Source: Planctomycetaceae bacterium
GTDB taxonomy: Bacteria; Planctomycetota; Planctomycetia; Planctomycetales; Planctomycetaceae
DNA: 64,000 bases
Assembly (NCBI GenBank): GCA_947476295.1
Contig: CANJQC010000006.1
Coordinates: 1 to 64,000, forward strand
Reading direction: 5' to 3'
Shown here: positions 20,046 through 33,358 of the stretch, in pieces
Numbering within the stretch: the stretch's first letter is position 1
Layout of the letters: each line of letters starts with the position of its first letter
Made by a program: the position numbers and the translations under genes
Notes under the pieces: model-generated
What the model was told of the DNA's origin: nothing
What the model saw: only the letters and a program-made list of their open reading frames with translations
Database searches by the model: none

Positions 20046-20074
20046 GGCGAGCGGCAGGGCGTCAGCCCTCCGAG
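20046..20074. repeat. Solo 29-nt arm identical to the second hrpA palindromic element arm
   Basis: GGCGAGCGGCAGGGCGTCAGCCCTCCGAG, exact reverse complement of 5368-5396. Confidence 0.9.
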
Positions 20075-20248
20075 TGATCCCCGCAACAATCGTCGATCTT
20101 TGACAGACCACATTTTTTGTCAATCACGCCATTTCGCTCAGTGCTAATGCAAACAAGTTTGGACACATTCGACGTGTCAATCGTATACTTGGGCTGGGGA
20201 ATCCAGCGCTGGTTACGCCCCTCGAACTTCTTAATGAGGACATCGTCG

Positions 20249-20425
20249 ATGGATAGTTACAGCGAAGTACGTCGCGTGCGAAAAGCGATGTCTGAGGCGG
20301 CGGGCCACGACATACGCAAACTGATCGCAATGATCAATCAGCGGCGCCCCGAGGTTGTCTCTCGCATCTTCGATCCCGGAACGAAGGCAGAGCATGGTAT
20401 CCTTCATGGTTTCGAAACTTTGTGA
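20249..20425 (+). CDS. Short hypothetical protein (MDSYSEVRRVRKAMSEAAGHDIRKLIAMINQRRPEV...)
   Basis: Small ORF with composition like short conserved proteins with an EVRRIR-type N-terminus; weak evidence. Confidence 0.45.
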   Translation: MDSYSEVRRVRKAMSEAAGHDIRKLIAMINQRRPEVVSRIFDPGTKAEHGILHGFETL

Positions 20426-20427
20426 TT

Positions 20428-21699
20428 TCAACCCGACTTTGTGAGATCAAGGAAAACGATGCTCGAAGGATTGCCGACGGGGGTGTAATGGCCGGTGAAG
20501 TTGAGGCCGCCCGTTTTGCGATCCACACGGAAGACGGCGATGTTGTCACCGCGCTGATTGCAACAATAGAAGAACTGGCCGGTGGGGTCGAAGTTGAAGC
20601 TGCGAGGATAGTTCCCGCGTGTCCATTCTTCCCCCAAAAATGTCAGGTCACCGTTTGTGCCAACTGAGAAGATCCCGATGCTGTCGTGCAGTCGGTTGCC
20701 CGCATAGACAAACTGGCCGTCGGCTGAAACCAGGATCTCGGAGCAGAAGTTACTGCCGGCGAACCCGGGTGGCAATGTAGAGATCGTCTGCCTTGAGGCT
20801 AACCGACCTGTTGCGGCATCGTAATCAAACAAGACGATCGTCGAGCCTTCTTCCTGAATGGAGTAGAACCAGCGTCCATTGGGATGAAAGTGGAAATGCC
20901 GAGGCCCGTCTCCGGGTGGCAGCGAGATCGCAGGCAGTTCGCTCGGAGTCAACACGCCCTTCTCCTGGTCAAACGTCCAGACGAAGATCTGGTCCAAGCC
21001 CAGATCCACATGCAGCACAAAGCGTCCGGAGGGATCGGCCTGAATCATATGAGCGTGAGTCCGATCATGTCCGCTGAAGGCAAAGCTGCCCGGTGGAGCG
21101 TTGGTCGCCCTGATGGGGCCAATCTTTCCAGCATCGTTCCTAATATCTGAGGCGGCGCCCAGACGACCGTCGGGCAGAATCGGAAGCACCGCGACGGAGC
21201 CTCCAAAATAGTTGGCCACGAGTACGAACCGTCCGGATGGATGGACGCTCACATAGGTGGGGCCGGCACCTCCGGAACGAACGGTGTTGAGGAGTTCTAA
21301 TTTCCCGTCAGCCCGATTGATGGCGAAGGCGCTGACTGTGCCTTCCTTGTCTTCGCCCACCCGATCCGTTTCATTGGTGGAATACATGCGAGTTCCGTCG
21401 GTATTCAAAGCGAGGCAGCTCGGACTTGTGCCCATCTCGTGAATGCCAGCGGGTGTCAACGCCCCAGTGGCGCGATCCACTAGGAAGAGGTGAATGCCGC
21501 TACCATTGCCTGGCGGCAGATCCACCTGGGTTGGCAATACATCGCGGAGCGGAGAGCTGAAGGTTCCCACATAGGCGAGGAGTGGTCCGGCGGCTTCACC
21601 TGATTGCGCCTGCTGCAGACCATTCATGAGCGGTGTTGTCCCAGCGAATGCAACCGAAGTTTTCAGGAACGAACGGCGGGAACCGGCGAGCAGAATCAT
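20428..21699 (-). CDS. Lactonase family protein (6-phosphogluconolactonase-like beta-propeller), Tat signal
   Basis: RRSFLKTSVAFAG signal; repeated HPSGRFVLVANYFGGSVAVLPI / GDGPRHFHFHPNGRWFY motifs. Confidence 0.9.
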   Translation of the reverse strand: MILLAGSRRSFLKTSVAFAGTTPLMNGLQQAQSGEAAGPLLAYVGTFSSPLRDVLPTQVDLPPGNGSGIHLFLVDRATGALTPAGIHEMGTSPSCLALNTDGTRMYSTNETDRVGEDKEGTVSAFAINRADGKLELLNTVRSGGAGPTYVSVHPSGRFVLVANYFGGSVAVLPILPDGRLGAASDIRNDAGKIGPIRATNAPPGSFAFSGHDRTHAHMIQADPSGRFVLHVDLGLDQIFVWTFDQEKGVLTPSELPAISLPPGDGPRHFHFHPNGRWFYSIQEEGSTIVLFDYDAATGRLASRQTISTLPPGFAGSNFCSEILVSADGQFVYAGNRLHDSIGIFSVGTNGDLTFLGEEWTRGNYPRSFNFDPTGQFFYCCNQRGDNIAVFRVDRKTGGLNFTGHYTPVGNPSSIVFLDLTKSG

Positions 21700-21775
21700 A
21701 GTGAAAACAGCCTGTCTGGATGAGGGTGTGGCTACAGACGCAAACGAATCGCCTGATGATGCACATTTTCTCGTC

Positions 21776-21807
21776 AATGTAGCCGTCTCGCTCAGCCGAG
21801 ACGAGCC
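21776..21807. repeat. Solo palindromic-element arm related to the metH element
   Basis: AATGTAGCCGTCTCGCTCAGCCGAGACGAGCC vs AATGTAGCCGTCATCGCTCCGCGTGACGAGCC at 26386. Confidence 0.7.
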
Positions 21808-21889
21808 ATTCATGTGCCCGTGTGGCAGAAGTCGGAATTCTCACCTGCGCATCGACGATGTTGCTCATGGCAACTGCCGCTGACTGTCT

Positions 21890-22290
21890 TCTCGACCTCG
21901 GCTCGCTGTTACAGTCCTGTTTCCAGTCCAGAATGGGTTTATGAGCGACGAGGTCTGAATCGAAGTCAGTGGCAACGTCGGAAACGTTGTTCGCGATGTT
22001 ATTGTAATCGAAGCCGTAGCCACCCTTCTTGGCCGTAGTCCTTGGCCCTCGATGGCCTTTCTGGCTACCAAGAACGACTGGTCCGTTCCGTACCATGGAA
22101 CGCCAGCATTCTCAGACTTCAGGTGGGAGATCCTTGCGAAATCGAGGGGACAGGACTTGTTGGCGCCGGTTCCGAACGTCACCGAGTCGCCAACAAAAAG
22201 AACATCAACATCACCCCCCGACAGATCCTGACCTTCCTCAATTCGGAAGCCTTGTATTCCGGTTCTGTACATGACGACATCGCCAAACGG
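21890..22290 (-). pseudogene. Degraded SGNH/GDSL hydrolase-like fragment
   Basis: DVDVLFVGDSVTFGTG...NAGVPWYGTDQSFLVARKA in one frame, continuing as YDYNNIANNVSDV-like text in another frame; no intact ORF. Confidence 0.6.
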
Positions 22291-22511
22291 CTTTGATTGA
22301 GGACAGCAATTAGTCATTAGCTGCGAATTTTCGATTTTCGCCTATCTGGTTGACACGGGTATTGTCGATGCATATTATAGATATATGTATCTGTTTATGC
22401 ACAACGTGAGTCTTCTGCCCTCAACCCCTGCCTGATTGCTCCGCCGAACTTTAAGCCTCCACCGCGTTGTCTCGTGACGCGACCCAATTCCCACCATTGG
22501 AGGAATCTACA

Positions 22512-23339
22512 ATGTTTGTCATCGTGTTCGCCGGGATCGCATTTGCCATCTTGGCCATGTTCGTCATTTTGATGCTGATGTTTATTGATGTCGTATTCAA
22601 GTCTCCGCATGCATCTGTGAATCGACTGGATTCCAGCTACGCGGAATCCGCAGCACCCGTGGGATTCACCGGGAGTGTGGTTCATCCATACGAAGCCGGT
22701 AAGGAAGTGATCGCCGTTGCTGGTTCGAGCATCAGTCGGCCTTTGCCGCAGGTGGCATATTCGAAGACTGGCTTCACTCTGAATTCGCGACTGCTCTTGT
22801 CGCGACACACGCGTCATTTGCGAGTCCTGGCTTTCCTGATGACCGTCGGTGGTGCAGGTGCGCTGTTTGTTCGCAGTCAACTGGTTCCCAAAGCATATGG
22901 CGACCGAGGTCCCTACCGCGCGGCCGCATTGGAGCAGATTGCATCGCAGCCCAGCAGGCTGTCGTCCGATTCCGACTGCCTGACATGTCACTCCAAAGTG
23001 CAGGAAGAACGTGCTGAGTCGCCTCACAAAGCCGTCTTGTGCATGCACTGCCATGGCAACGGTCATGAACACATCGCGGCTGCGATCAAGGCAGCTGGCA
23101 CGCCCGGTCAGGTCATTCCGCCTGCCGGGGAGTGGGACGGAAGCTTTCACACGAAGATGGACCTGTTCATTACTCAGGATCGAGCGACCTGCCTGTCGTG
23201 TCACACATCAGTCGTTGGAATGCCGAGCAGCTTTCGCAGCATTGATGTGGCGAAACATCTGGAAGAACAGGGCGCTGAAAACGTCAAGGACAGGAACGTA
23301 TGCTTCGAATGCCATACGGGGCACAGTCCGGGCATTTAG
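22512..23339 (+). CDS. Membrane-anchored tetraheme cytochrome c family protein
   Basis: Four CXXCH motifs (CLTCH, CMHCH, CLSCH, CFECH); N-terminal TM; RBS ggaggaat before ATG. Confidence 0.85.
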   Translation: MFVIVFAGIAFAILAMFVILMLMFIDVVFKSPHASVNRLDSSYAESAAPVGFTGSVVHPYEAGKEVIAVAGSSISRPLPQVAYSKTGFTLNSRLLLSRHTRHLRVLAFLMTVGGAGALFVRSQLVPKAYGDRGPYRAAALEQIASQPSRLSSDSDCLTCHSKVQEERAESPHKAVLCMHCHGNGHEHIAAAIKAAGTPGQVIPPAGEWDGSFHTKMDLFITQDRATCLSCHTSVVGMPSSFRSIDVAKHLEEQGAENVKDRNVCFECHTGHSPGI

Positions 23340-23340
23340 A

Positions 23341-23414
23341 GGCTATCCGAAAAGGGGTCTGACCCCCTCCGGCAAGACACGCCTCCCAAGGGTCAGACAC
23401 CTTTTCGAATAGCC
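23341..23414. repeat. Intergenic inverted repeat (25-nt arms, 2 mismatches)
   Basis: GGCTATCCGAAAAGGGGTCTGACCC ... GGGTCAGACACCTTTTCGAATAGCC. Confidence 0.92.
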
Positions 23415-23438
23415 ACTTAGCGACATCGGGAGATCATC

Positions 23439-24362
23439 ATGAATTTCGGATTGAACATACTGAACAACTCTGCGGGCGGTTGTGGTTCCGGCAATTCAGC
23501 GAGCGACGGCTGCGGGGACCACGGTGCGTGCGGTGGCTGCCGTGAAGCTTCGCCTGAACGTTCCCGTCGGGATTTTCTGAAACGAGCGACAACATTCGCA
23601 TTCGGTTCGTTCAGCCTGACGCTGCTGCCCGTATCATCCGGCGGCGCTGCTGAACAACAGGCAATCGCTTTGGCCAGCGGTGCCTCCTCCGCGACAGGAG
23701 TTTCCGGCGCCGCAGCAGCGGTGAAAGAAAAGGAAGTCCTGTATGGATTTCTGGTCGATACGGAAAAATGTGTCGGTGCCGGAAAGTGTCTGACGGCATG
23801 TCGCGTCGAAAACAACGTTCCGGAAGGCTATTCGCGAACATGGGTCGAGCGTTTTGTGCATTTCAAAGATGGGCGAGTTCAGGTGGACCTGGTTCCGGAG
23901 ACGGGCTACGCCGGGTCGGACATCCCGGCCATTAATCCGGACCTTGTCGAACGTGCCTACTTTGCGCCCAAGCTGTGCAACCAGTGCGTGGACGCTCCCT
24001 GCAATCAGGTTTGTCCGGTGCATGCTGCTTTTACGTCTCCGGAAGGAATTGAACTGGTCGATCCCGATCGCTGCATCGGCTGTGCCTACTGCGTTCAGGC
24101 ATGTCCCTATGGCGTGCGTTTCATTAATCCCGACACCGGCATCGCCGACAAATGCACCTGGTGTTACCACAGAATCCAGCGAGACGAACAGCCGGCCTGT
24201 GTCGAATCCTGCCCGGTTGGAGCCCGCGTGTTCGGGCGACTGGATGATCCTCAAAGTGAAATCAGCAAACGGATTGCAAAGATTCCGACCAGTGTTCTGA
24301 AGGAGCATCTCGGGACGCACCCTAAACTTCGTTATATCGGGATCACCGGGGAGGTTAACTGA
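23439..24362 (+). CDS. 4Fe-4S dicluster ferredoxin-like subunit (NrfC/PsrB type), Tat signal
   Basis: RRDFLKRATTFAFG; CNQCVDAPCNQVCP, CIGCAYCVQACPYGVRF, CTWCYHRIQRDEQPACVESCP. Confidence 0.9.
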   Translation: MNFGLNILNNSAGGCGSGNSASDGCGDHGACGGCREASPERSRRDFLKRATTFAFGSFSLTLLPVSSGGAAEQQAIALASGASSATGVSGAAAAVKEKEVLYGFLVDTEKCVGAGKCLTACRVENNVPEGYSRTWVERFVHFKDGRVQVDLVPETGYAGSDIPAINPDLVERAYFAPKLCNQCVDAPCNQVCPVHAAFTSPEGIELVDPDRCIGCAYCVQACPYGVRFINPDTGIADKCTWCYHRIQRDEQPACVESCPVGARVFGRLDDPQSEISKRIAKIPTSVLKEHLGTHPKLRYIGITGEVN

Positions 24363-25522
24363 TGGACGGCTCATCGTTCGTGTTTCCAAACGACCCGCAT
24401 GTGGCTTGGAGCATCATGATCGTGCTGTATCCGTACATCACAGGTCTGGTGGCCGGAGCATTTATTGTTTCATCGCTGTACCATGTGTTTCATCAGGAAG
24501 CACTCCGCCCTGTTGCTCGCTTGGCGCTGGTCAAAGCACTCTGTTTCTGCGCTTTCGCGACGGTGCCACTGCTGTTGCATCTGCATCATCCGGAACGAGC
24601 GCTCAATATCATGATTACGCCGAGTGCTACATCCGCAATGTCCGGATTCGGCATCATCTACAGCGTGTACATGCTGCTGCTGCTGGTCGAAGTGTGGCTG
24701 GTTTTTCGCGCAGACATTGTGGCCAGAGCACAGTCCGCTCGCGGGCCGTCGGGGCTACTGTACCGAATATTGGCCTTCGGTGATCGGGAAATCACCAAAG
24801 AATCACAGGCCGCCGACGCATGGCTGATCCGCGCGTTGTCGATTGTCGGAATCCCGGCCGCGTGCGTGCTGCATGGATACGTGGGATTTCTGTTTGGTGC
24901 AGTCAAAGCCAATCCGTGGTGGTCGACGGCATTGATGCCGATCATCTTTCTGGCGTCGGCAGTGGTATCGGGAATCGCGGCTTTGATTGTGCTCTATCTG
25001 TTCATGTGTTGGCGCCGCAACGTGACGCCGGATGCAGCCTGCGTCCGGTCGCTGTCACGCTACCTGTGGAGTTCGCTGATTATCGCGGTTTCACTGGAGA
25101 TGCTGGAATTGGTCCACATGGCCTATGAAGCAGGTGCCGAATGGCATGTGCTTTCGACGTTGCTGACAGAACGCCTCGCCGTGTCCTATGGCGTTGTGCA
25201 GGTGCTTATCGGTTCGCTGTGTCCGTTTGTGTTGCTGCTCCTGGCAATTCACCCTCGAAGGAATCCTAAGTTGATGCAGTCGCTGAGCGGTCTGGCATCT
25301 GTACTGATCCTGATACAAGTCTTTGCGATGCGCTGGAACGTGGTGGTCGGCGGGCAGCTATTCTCCAAAAGCTTCCGTGGCTTCGTGGAATTCCCGCTGC
25401 CGATCGGCGGTCGCGAGGGCCTGATTGCCGCCGCCGTGGTGCTGACTTTGCCGCTGATCGCATTGTGGGTCGCTGGACGATTACTGCCACTCTGGTCTGC
25501 AGACGAGTCCTGCCAAACCTGA
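24362..25522 (+). CDS. nrfD: NrfD/PsrC-type polysulfide reductase membrane subunit
   Basis: Multi-TM; follows the FeS subunit with overlapping stop/start; YGVVQVLIGSLCPFVLLL...GREGLIAAAVVLTLPL. Confidence 0.87.
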   Translation: MDGSSFVFPNDPHVAWSIMIVLYPYITGLVAGAFIVSSLYHVFHQEALRPVARLALVKALCFCAFATVPLLLHLHHPERALNIMITPSATSAMSGFGIIYSVYMLLLLVEVWLVFRADIVARAQSARGPSGLLYRILAFGDREITKESQAADAWLIRALSIVGIPAACVLHGYVGFLFGAVKANPWWSTALMPIIFLASAVVSGIAALIVLYLFMCWRRNVTPDAACVRSLSRYLWSSLIIAVSLEMLELVHMAYEAGAEWHVLSTLLTERLAVSYGVVQVLIGSLCPFVLLLLAIHPRRNPKLMQSLSGLASVLILIQVFAMRWNVVVGGQLFSKSFRGFVEFPLPIGGREGLIAAAVVLTLPLIALWVAGRLLPLWSADESCQT

Positions 25523-25857
25523 GCCGCGATGTCCGGTCAGGCTGCCGCCTTGGTCCGCACTTCAAACTCCGTGCCGTTCATGGCAGCGTCAAGCAACGGA
25601 GGAGTCGGCTCGAAGCGTTTGCCCAGTGCCTGCAGCGGCTGCAACCAGCCGATCAGCGTGCAGGCTCCGATCGAGTTTGCCCACCACAGTTGAGTGTGCC
25701 AGTTTTGAACTGGTTTTGTGGGAATACGCAAAGCATCGGCGTGAGACATGGTGGTCGGCAGCCAAAACTTTACTGGCGACGCACTCCGGCAAAAGAACGC
25801 ATCCGAAGGACGATCGAGGCAGGTGGCAATCCACCACTTGACAGGATAAATTGGGCG

Positions 25858-29748
<3,891 letters not shown>

Positions 29749-29904
29749 GCGAATTCATGTTGTGGAATGGTTGTTACAAATCGTAGCGACGCGAGCCCGC
29801 ACAATCGTGGAGCTCCGGAATCATACGGTTTGACACGCATTTCTGGGAACGGGCATCTCGCTGTTGCCACAAAGATGCGATTATTCCTGGTGATTTCGCC
29901 GGAG

Positions 29905-29953
29905 TACAGGCATCAGCCCGCAACATCCCGAGTGGAGCAGGCTACAACCTGTA
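29905..29953. repeat. Short imperfect inverted repeat upstream of metH
   Basis: TACAGGCATCAGCC ... GGCTACAACCTGTA. Confidence 0.55.
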
Positions 29954-30097
29954 ATCCAGTGGGATACTCTTTACGGCGATTCAGGCAGCGAACAGCTTGC
30001 AATCCTATCGTCGTTCCTTGTCATTGAGTCAGCGAAACGAACTGACGTCGGCCAAAGTGAGCGACGGATTCATACCTCGCGCGGGCTGCGATGAGAG

Positions 30098-30164
30098 GTA
30101 GCCGGATTCGTGAGAATTCGGAGGCTGGCCATGAATCAACCCGAAGTCTCACGACTTCGGCTAC
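30098..30164. repeat. Intergenic inverted repeat between metH and nuoD
   Basis: GTAGCCGGATTCGTGAGAATTCGG ... CCGAAGTCTCACGACTTCGGCTAC. Confidence 0.8.
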
Positions 30165-30217
30165 AAGAAAAAGCCTCACTCAGACCCGCGTGGAGCATAG
30201 CCGTCCCCGAGCCATAC

Positions 30218-31456
30218 CTACCGATCAATCTCGCCCATCACGATGTCCAGTGAACCGACGATCGCCGGGATGTCGGCGAGTGGCACACCCTGACAGATCT
30301 GATCAGTGATTGCCACGTTGCAGAAACAGCTGCTTTTGGCACGCACACGGAGTGGATTACCTTCGCCATTTCCTACCACGTAAAAGCCCATCTGACCGCG
30401 AGGTGCTTCGGTTTCGAGATAGACTTCATCTTTGGGCAGCTTGCTGTTAAGTTTAAACACTTCACGAAAACTCCCCGTGGCGGCTTTGTATTTTGGTATC
30501 GCCTGGCGTACGAGTCGAATTGCCTGCACGACTTCCAGCATCCGCACATAGAAACGGCACCAGTTGTCGCCAAGCACCACTTCGCGCGGCGCATCTTTAA
30601 ACGGAGCTGCGATGACGTCGAAGTCATAGCTCTTATACATGCTTGTGTAAATCGGTTCGCCATCACGTCGCAGGTCAAAATTGACACCGCTGCCCCGCAG
30701 TACGGGCCCCGTGCATCCGTAACTGACGGCCATTTCAGGCGTCAACACACCCTGTCCTGCCGTTCGTTTGATGAAGATCGTGTTTCGCGTAAGCAGCGTG
30801 TGATATTCCTTGATCCGTGGTTCCAGCCATTGCAGAAACATCTCAATCACATCCGTAAACGGAAAACGCTCGCCCTGCACACGACCAGTCAGCGATGCCA
30901 GTCCTTCCGGAATTTCAATCTCATCCGGCAGATCATGCGTCGCACCACCGACAGTCAGATAACTGTACGTGAGCCGCGCCCCACAGGCCTCTTCGAACAG
31001 ATCCAGAATAATTTCGCGTTCACGAAATGCGTAAAGGAAGGGACTGAAAGTTCCAAGATCCAGTCCGTATGTGCCCATCCCGACAAGATGGCTTGCGATC
31101 CGACCCAGTTCTGCAATCAGGACACGCAGATGGACGCCTCTCTCGGGCACTTTCATCCCGATCAATTTTTCGACGGCCAGCGAAAAGCCGAGATTCATGT
31201 TCATGCCGGCGAGATAGTCCATACGATCGGTGTATGGAATATACTGAGGTGGCGACAGGTTTTCGCCAATCTTCTCGGCGGAGCGATGCAGGTAGCCGAT
31301 GTGCGGCGTACATTCATGCACAATTTCGCCGTCCGTTCGCAGCAACAGCCGCAACACGCCGTGCGTGCTCGGGTGCTGCGGGCCCATGTTGACCAGCATT
31401 TCGTCCGTCTGAACGTCAAATTCAACAACGCGCGGATCTTCAATTTGCATACTCAT
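30218..31456 (-). CDS. nuoD: NADH-quinone oxidoreductase subunit D
   Basis: MGPQHPSTHGVLRLLL...HIGYLHRSAEKI...DRMDYLAGMN...DIVMGEIDR. Confidence 0.96.
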   Translation of the reverse strand: MSMQIEDPRVVEFDVQTDEMLVNMGPQHPSTHGVLRLLLRTDGEIVHECTPHIGYLHRSAEKIGENLSPPQYIPYTDRMDYLAGMNMNLGFSLAVEKLIGMKVPERGVHLRVLIAELGRIASHLVGMGTYGLDLGTFSPFLYAFREREIILDLFEEACGARLTYSYLTVGGATHDLPDEIEIPEGLASLTGRVQGERFPFTDVIEMFLQWLEPRIKEYHTLLTRNTIFIKRTAGQGVLTPEMAVSYGCTGPVLRGSGVNFDLRRDGEPIYTSMYKSYDFDVIAAPFKDAPREVVLGDNWCRFYVRMLEVVQAIRLVRQAIPKYKAATGSFREVFKLNSKLPKDEVYLETEAPRGQMGFYVVGNGEGNPLRVRAKSSCFCNVAITDQICQGVPLADIPAIVGSLDIVMGEIDR

Positions 31457-31507
31457 GACCGAACTGCTCCGGGTCGGCCCTTGCCGCCCAATTCAACTCA
31501 ACTTCAA

Positions 31508-32056
31508 TTACCGACCTCGAACGCCATGATACTCAAGCGGAAAGACATAATCTTTTCGCAAGGGATGCCCGACCCAGTCTTCCGGACACAAAATGCGACG
31601 CAAATTCGGATGACCCTCGAAGTGAATGCCGACCAGATCGTAGGCTTCCCGTTCATGCCAGTTGGCAATCCCCCAGAGAGAACTGACAGACGGTACCACT
31701 GGTAGTTCGCCAGGCACATCGTTCTTCCAGCGTGGCACGAGGATCTTGAGCTTGAGCGAATGCCGCAGCTTAAGGCTGCTGAGCTGATACACAACTTCGA
31801 CATGAGGTTCGTGACCGAACTTAGCAACCTTTTTTGGATCTGTTTCTAGGTAGTCACAACCGCACAGATCGTTGAGATGATTGAACAGCAATCGTTCGTC
31901 ATCCCGCAGAAACATGGCAACTTCGACAATGGCAGACGCCTCCACCTGAATCCACGGATCGATCGCCGGATGCGTCGCGCTGCCAACAGCTGTCGCTCCG
32001 AATTTCTCCAGCAGAATCGAATGGATGCCTTGAATATCCATGAAGGTGTCTTCCAA
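31508..32056 (-). CDS. nuoC: NADH-quinone oxidoreductase subunit C
   Basis: [38 protein letters not shown]. Confidence 0.95.
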   Translation of the reverse strand: MEDTFMDIQGIHSILLEKFGATAVGSATHPAIDPWIQVEASAIVEVAMFLRDDERLLFNHLNDLCGCDYLETDPKKVAKFGHEPHVEVVYQLSSLKLRHSLKLKILVPRWKNDVPGELPVVPSVSSLWGIANWHEREAYDLVGIHFEGHPNLRRILCPEDWVGHPLRKDYVFPLEYHGVRGR

Positions 32057-32089
32057 ATTCCTGAACAGCTTTTTGAAAACTAAAAATCA

Positions 32090-32632
32090 TCAGCCACGGG
32101 CGGGAGCGACAGTCTGATCCGAAGCCTGAGCCGATTTTTTGGACAACGCGCGAATCCAGTCAAGATCGCCGCGTTTCCAGACGTAGGCAAATCCCACCAG
32201 CAGCACACTGAAGAAGACCAGAATATCTGCCAACCCAACCCAGCCCAGCTGCAGCGCTGTCTCAGCGTCAATAATCTGAGCCGGACTGATGATTGCAGGG
32301 TCAATGCTCAGCAGCCGAGCGCTCAGTTCGGTGCGAGCAGAATCGGACAACTGCGTATCCGCCAACTGCATTGTGCTTCCGTAGACAGACGCCCACGGAA
32401 AAAAGAACGCAACTTCCACGTCGAAAATGATGAACAGCAAAGCAACGACGTAGAATCGCAGGTCAAACTGAATATAGCTGGAACCGATGGCTGGTTCGCC
32501 GCATTCATAGATTGCGTCTTTTTCAGGTGTCGGCAACTTTGGTCGAAGCAGACGGCCGACGAGAAGGGGCACCATCAGGAAGCCAATGGCTACCAGAGCA
32601 AAAACTAGAAAATGCCCAACGAGATCCGTCAT
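32090..32632 (-). CDS. nuoA: NADH-quinone oxidoreductase subunit A, with an extended inter-TM loop
   Basis: YECGEPAIGSSYIQFDLRFYVVALLFIIFDVEVAFFFPWA...FFSVLLVGFAYVWKRGDLDW. Confidence 0.94.
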   Translation of the reverse strand: MTDLVGHFLVFALVAIGFLMVPLLVGRLLRPKLPTPEKDAIYECGEPAIGSSYIQFDLRFYVVALLFIIFDVEVAFFFPWASVYGSTMQLADTQLSDSARTELSARLLSIDPAIISPAQIIDAETALQLGWVGLADILVFFSVLLVGFAYVWKRGDLDWIRALSKKSAQASDQTVAPARG

Positions 32633-32764
32633 CGATCTAACCTTAATTTACTGATAACTCTTAACATCGACATTTCACTCATCGCGACCGATACCAACAG
32701 ACAGGCCCGGGGCTAACGCCTCCCGGCTCACCGGCGGTCAGCCAGAACTACGGTTGCCCCCGGA

Positions 32765-33241
32765 CTACGCATCCTGCTGCAGCCCGTTTTCTGCCAAATA
32801 CCCGCCGCCGCTCACTTCGTGGTACAACGAGACTCGAGCGCTCTTGCCACAGTCACCGGAATGCCAGCACAGCACTTCGGGTTCGTCACTTTGCCAGCAC
32901 AGCCACACTCGTTCGCCATCCATGTCACTAGGAAAATCCACGATACCCGACTGGGCGTCCGTGAGCGTCCCCCCGATCTGATTCAGTTCCTGAGCAAACT
33001 CATCCAGTCGCTGTTCGTCCTGCGACAATTCAGCTTCCATCTGCAGCACTTCCTGCTCATATACTGAATCAGCACCTCCCGACGCCGGATAGCGTTCCCG
33101 CAGAGCACTCATGCGCTGTCTCCGCACGGCAATATCTCGATGCAGTTCCATGATGTCGCGCACAATTGTTCGCACCAAGGGTAGTCGCTGATTGACACCT
33201 TCAATCGTCAGCAATGTTTCTTCAGCGACCATGTTCTGCAT
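32765..33241 (-). CDS. DUF2203 family protein
   Basis: TIEGVNQRLPLVRTIVRDIMELHRDI...LNQIGGTLTDAQSGIVDFPSDMDGERVWLCWQSDEPEVLCWH. Confidence 0.83.
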   Translation of the reverse strand: MQNMVAEETLLTIEGVNQRLPLVRTIVRDIMELHRDIAVRRQRMSALRERYPASGGADSVYEQEVLQMEAELSQDEQRLDEFAQELNQIGGTLTDAQSGIVDFPSDMDGERVWLCWQSDEPEVLCWHSGDCGKSARVSLYHEVSGGGYLAENGLQQDA

Positions 33242-33358
33242 CCGTTTACTTCAGAGTTTGATTCGATCAACGATCAGAAGTTTGACCGCCAACAAGATTC
33301 ACACCATCGATCATCCTGATCAATCACACTCATCACGACTTCAGCGCACTTCGCGACA

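Noticed and set aside
25537-25749. 70-aa minus-strand ORF between nrfD and metH
   Set aside because: Not obviously related to any family; too short to support without homology.
29749-30000. Possible cobalamin or SAM riboswitch upstream of metH
   Set aside because: I looked for a B12-box-like sequence and SAM-riboswitch core and did not see one; the region is occupied by repeats. An Infernal/Rfam scan would be decisive.
30800-31705. Antisense ORF over nuoD/nuoC (301 aa, plus)
   Set aside because: Overlaps two confident nuo genes.
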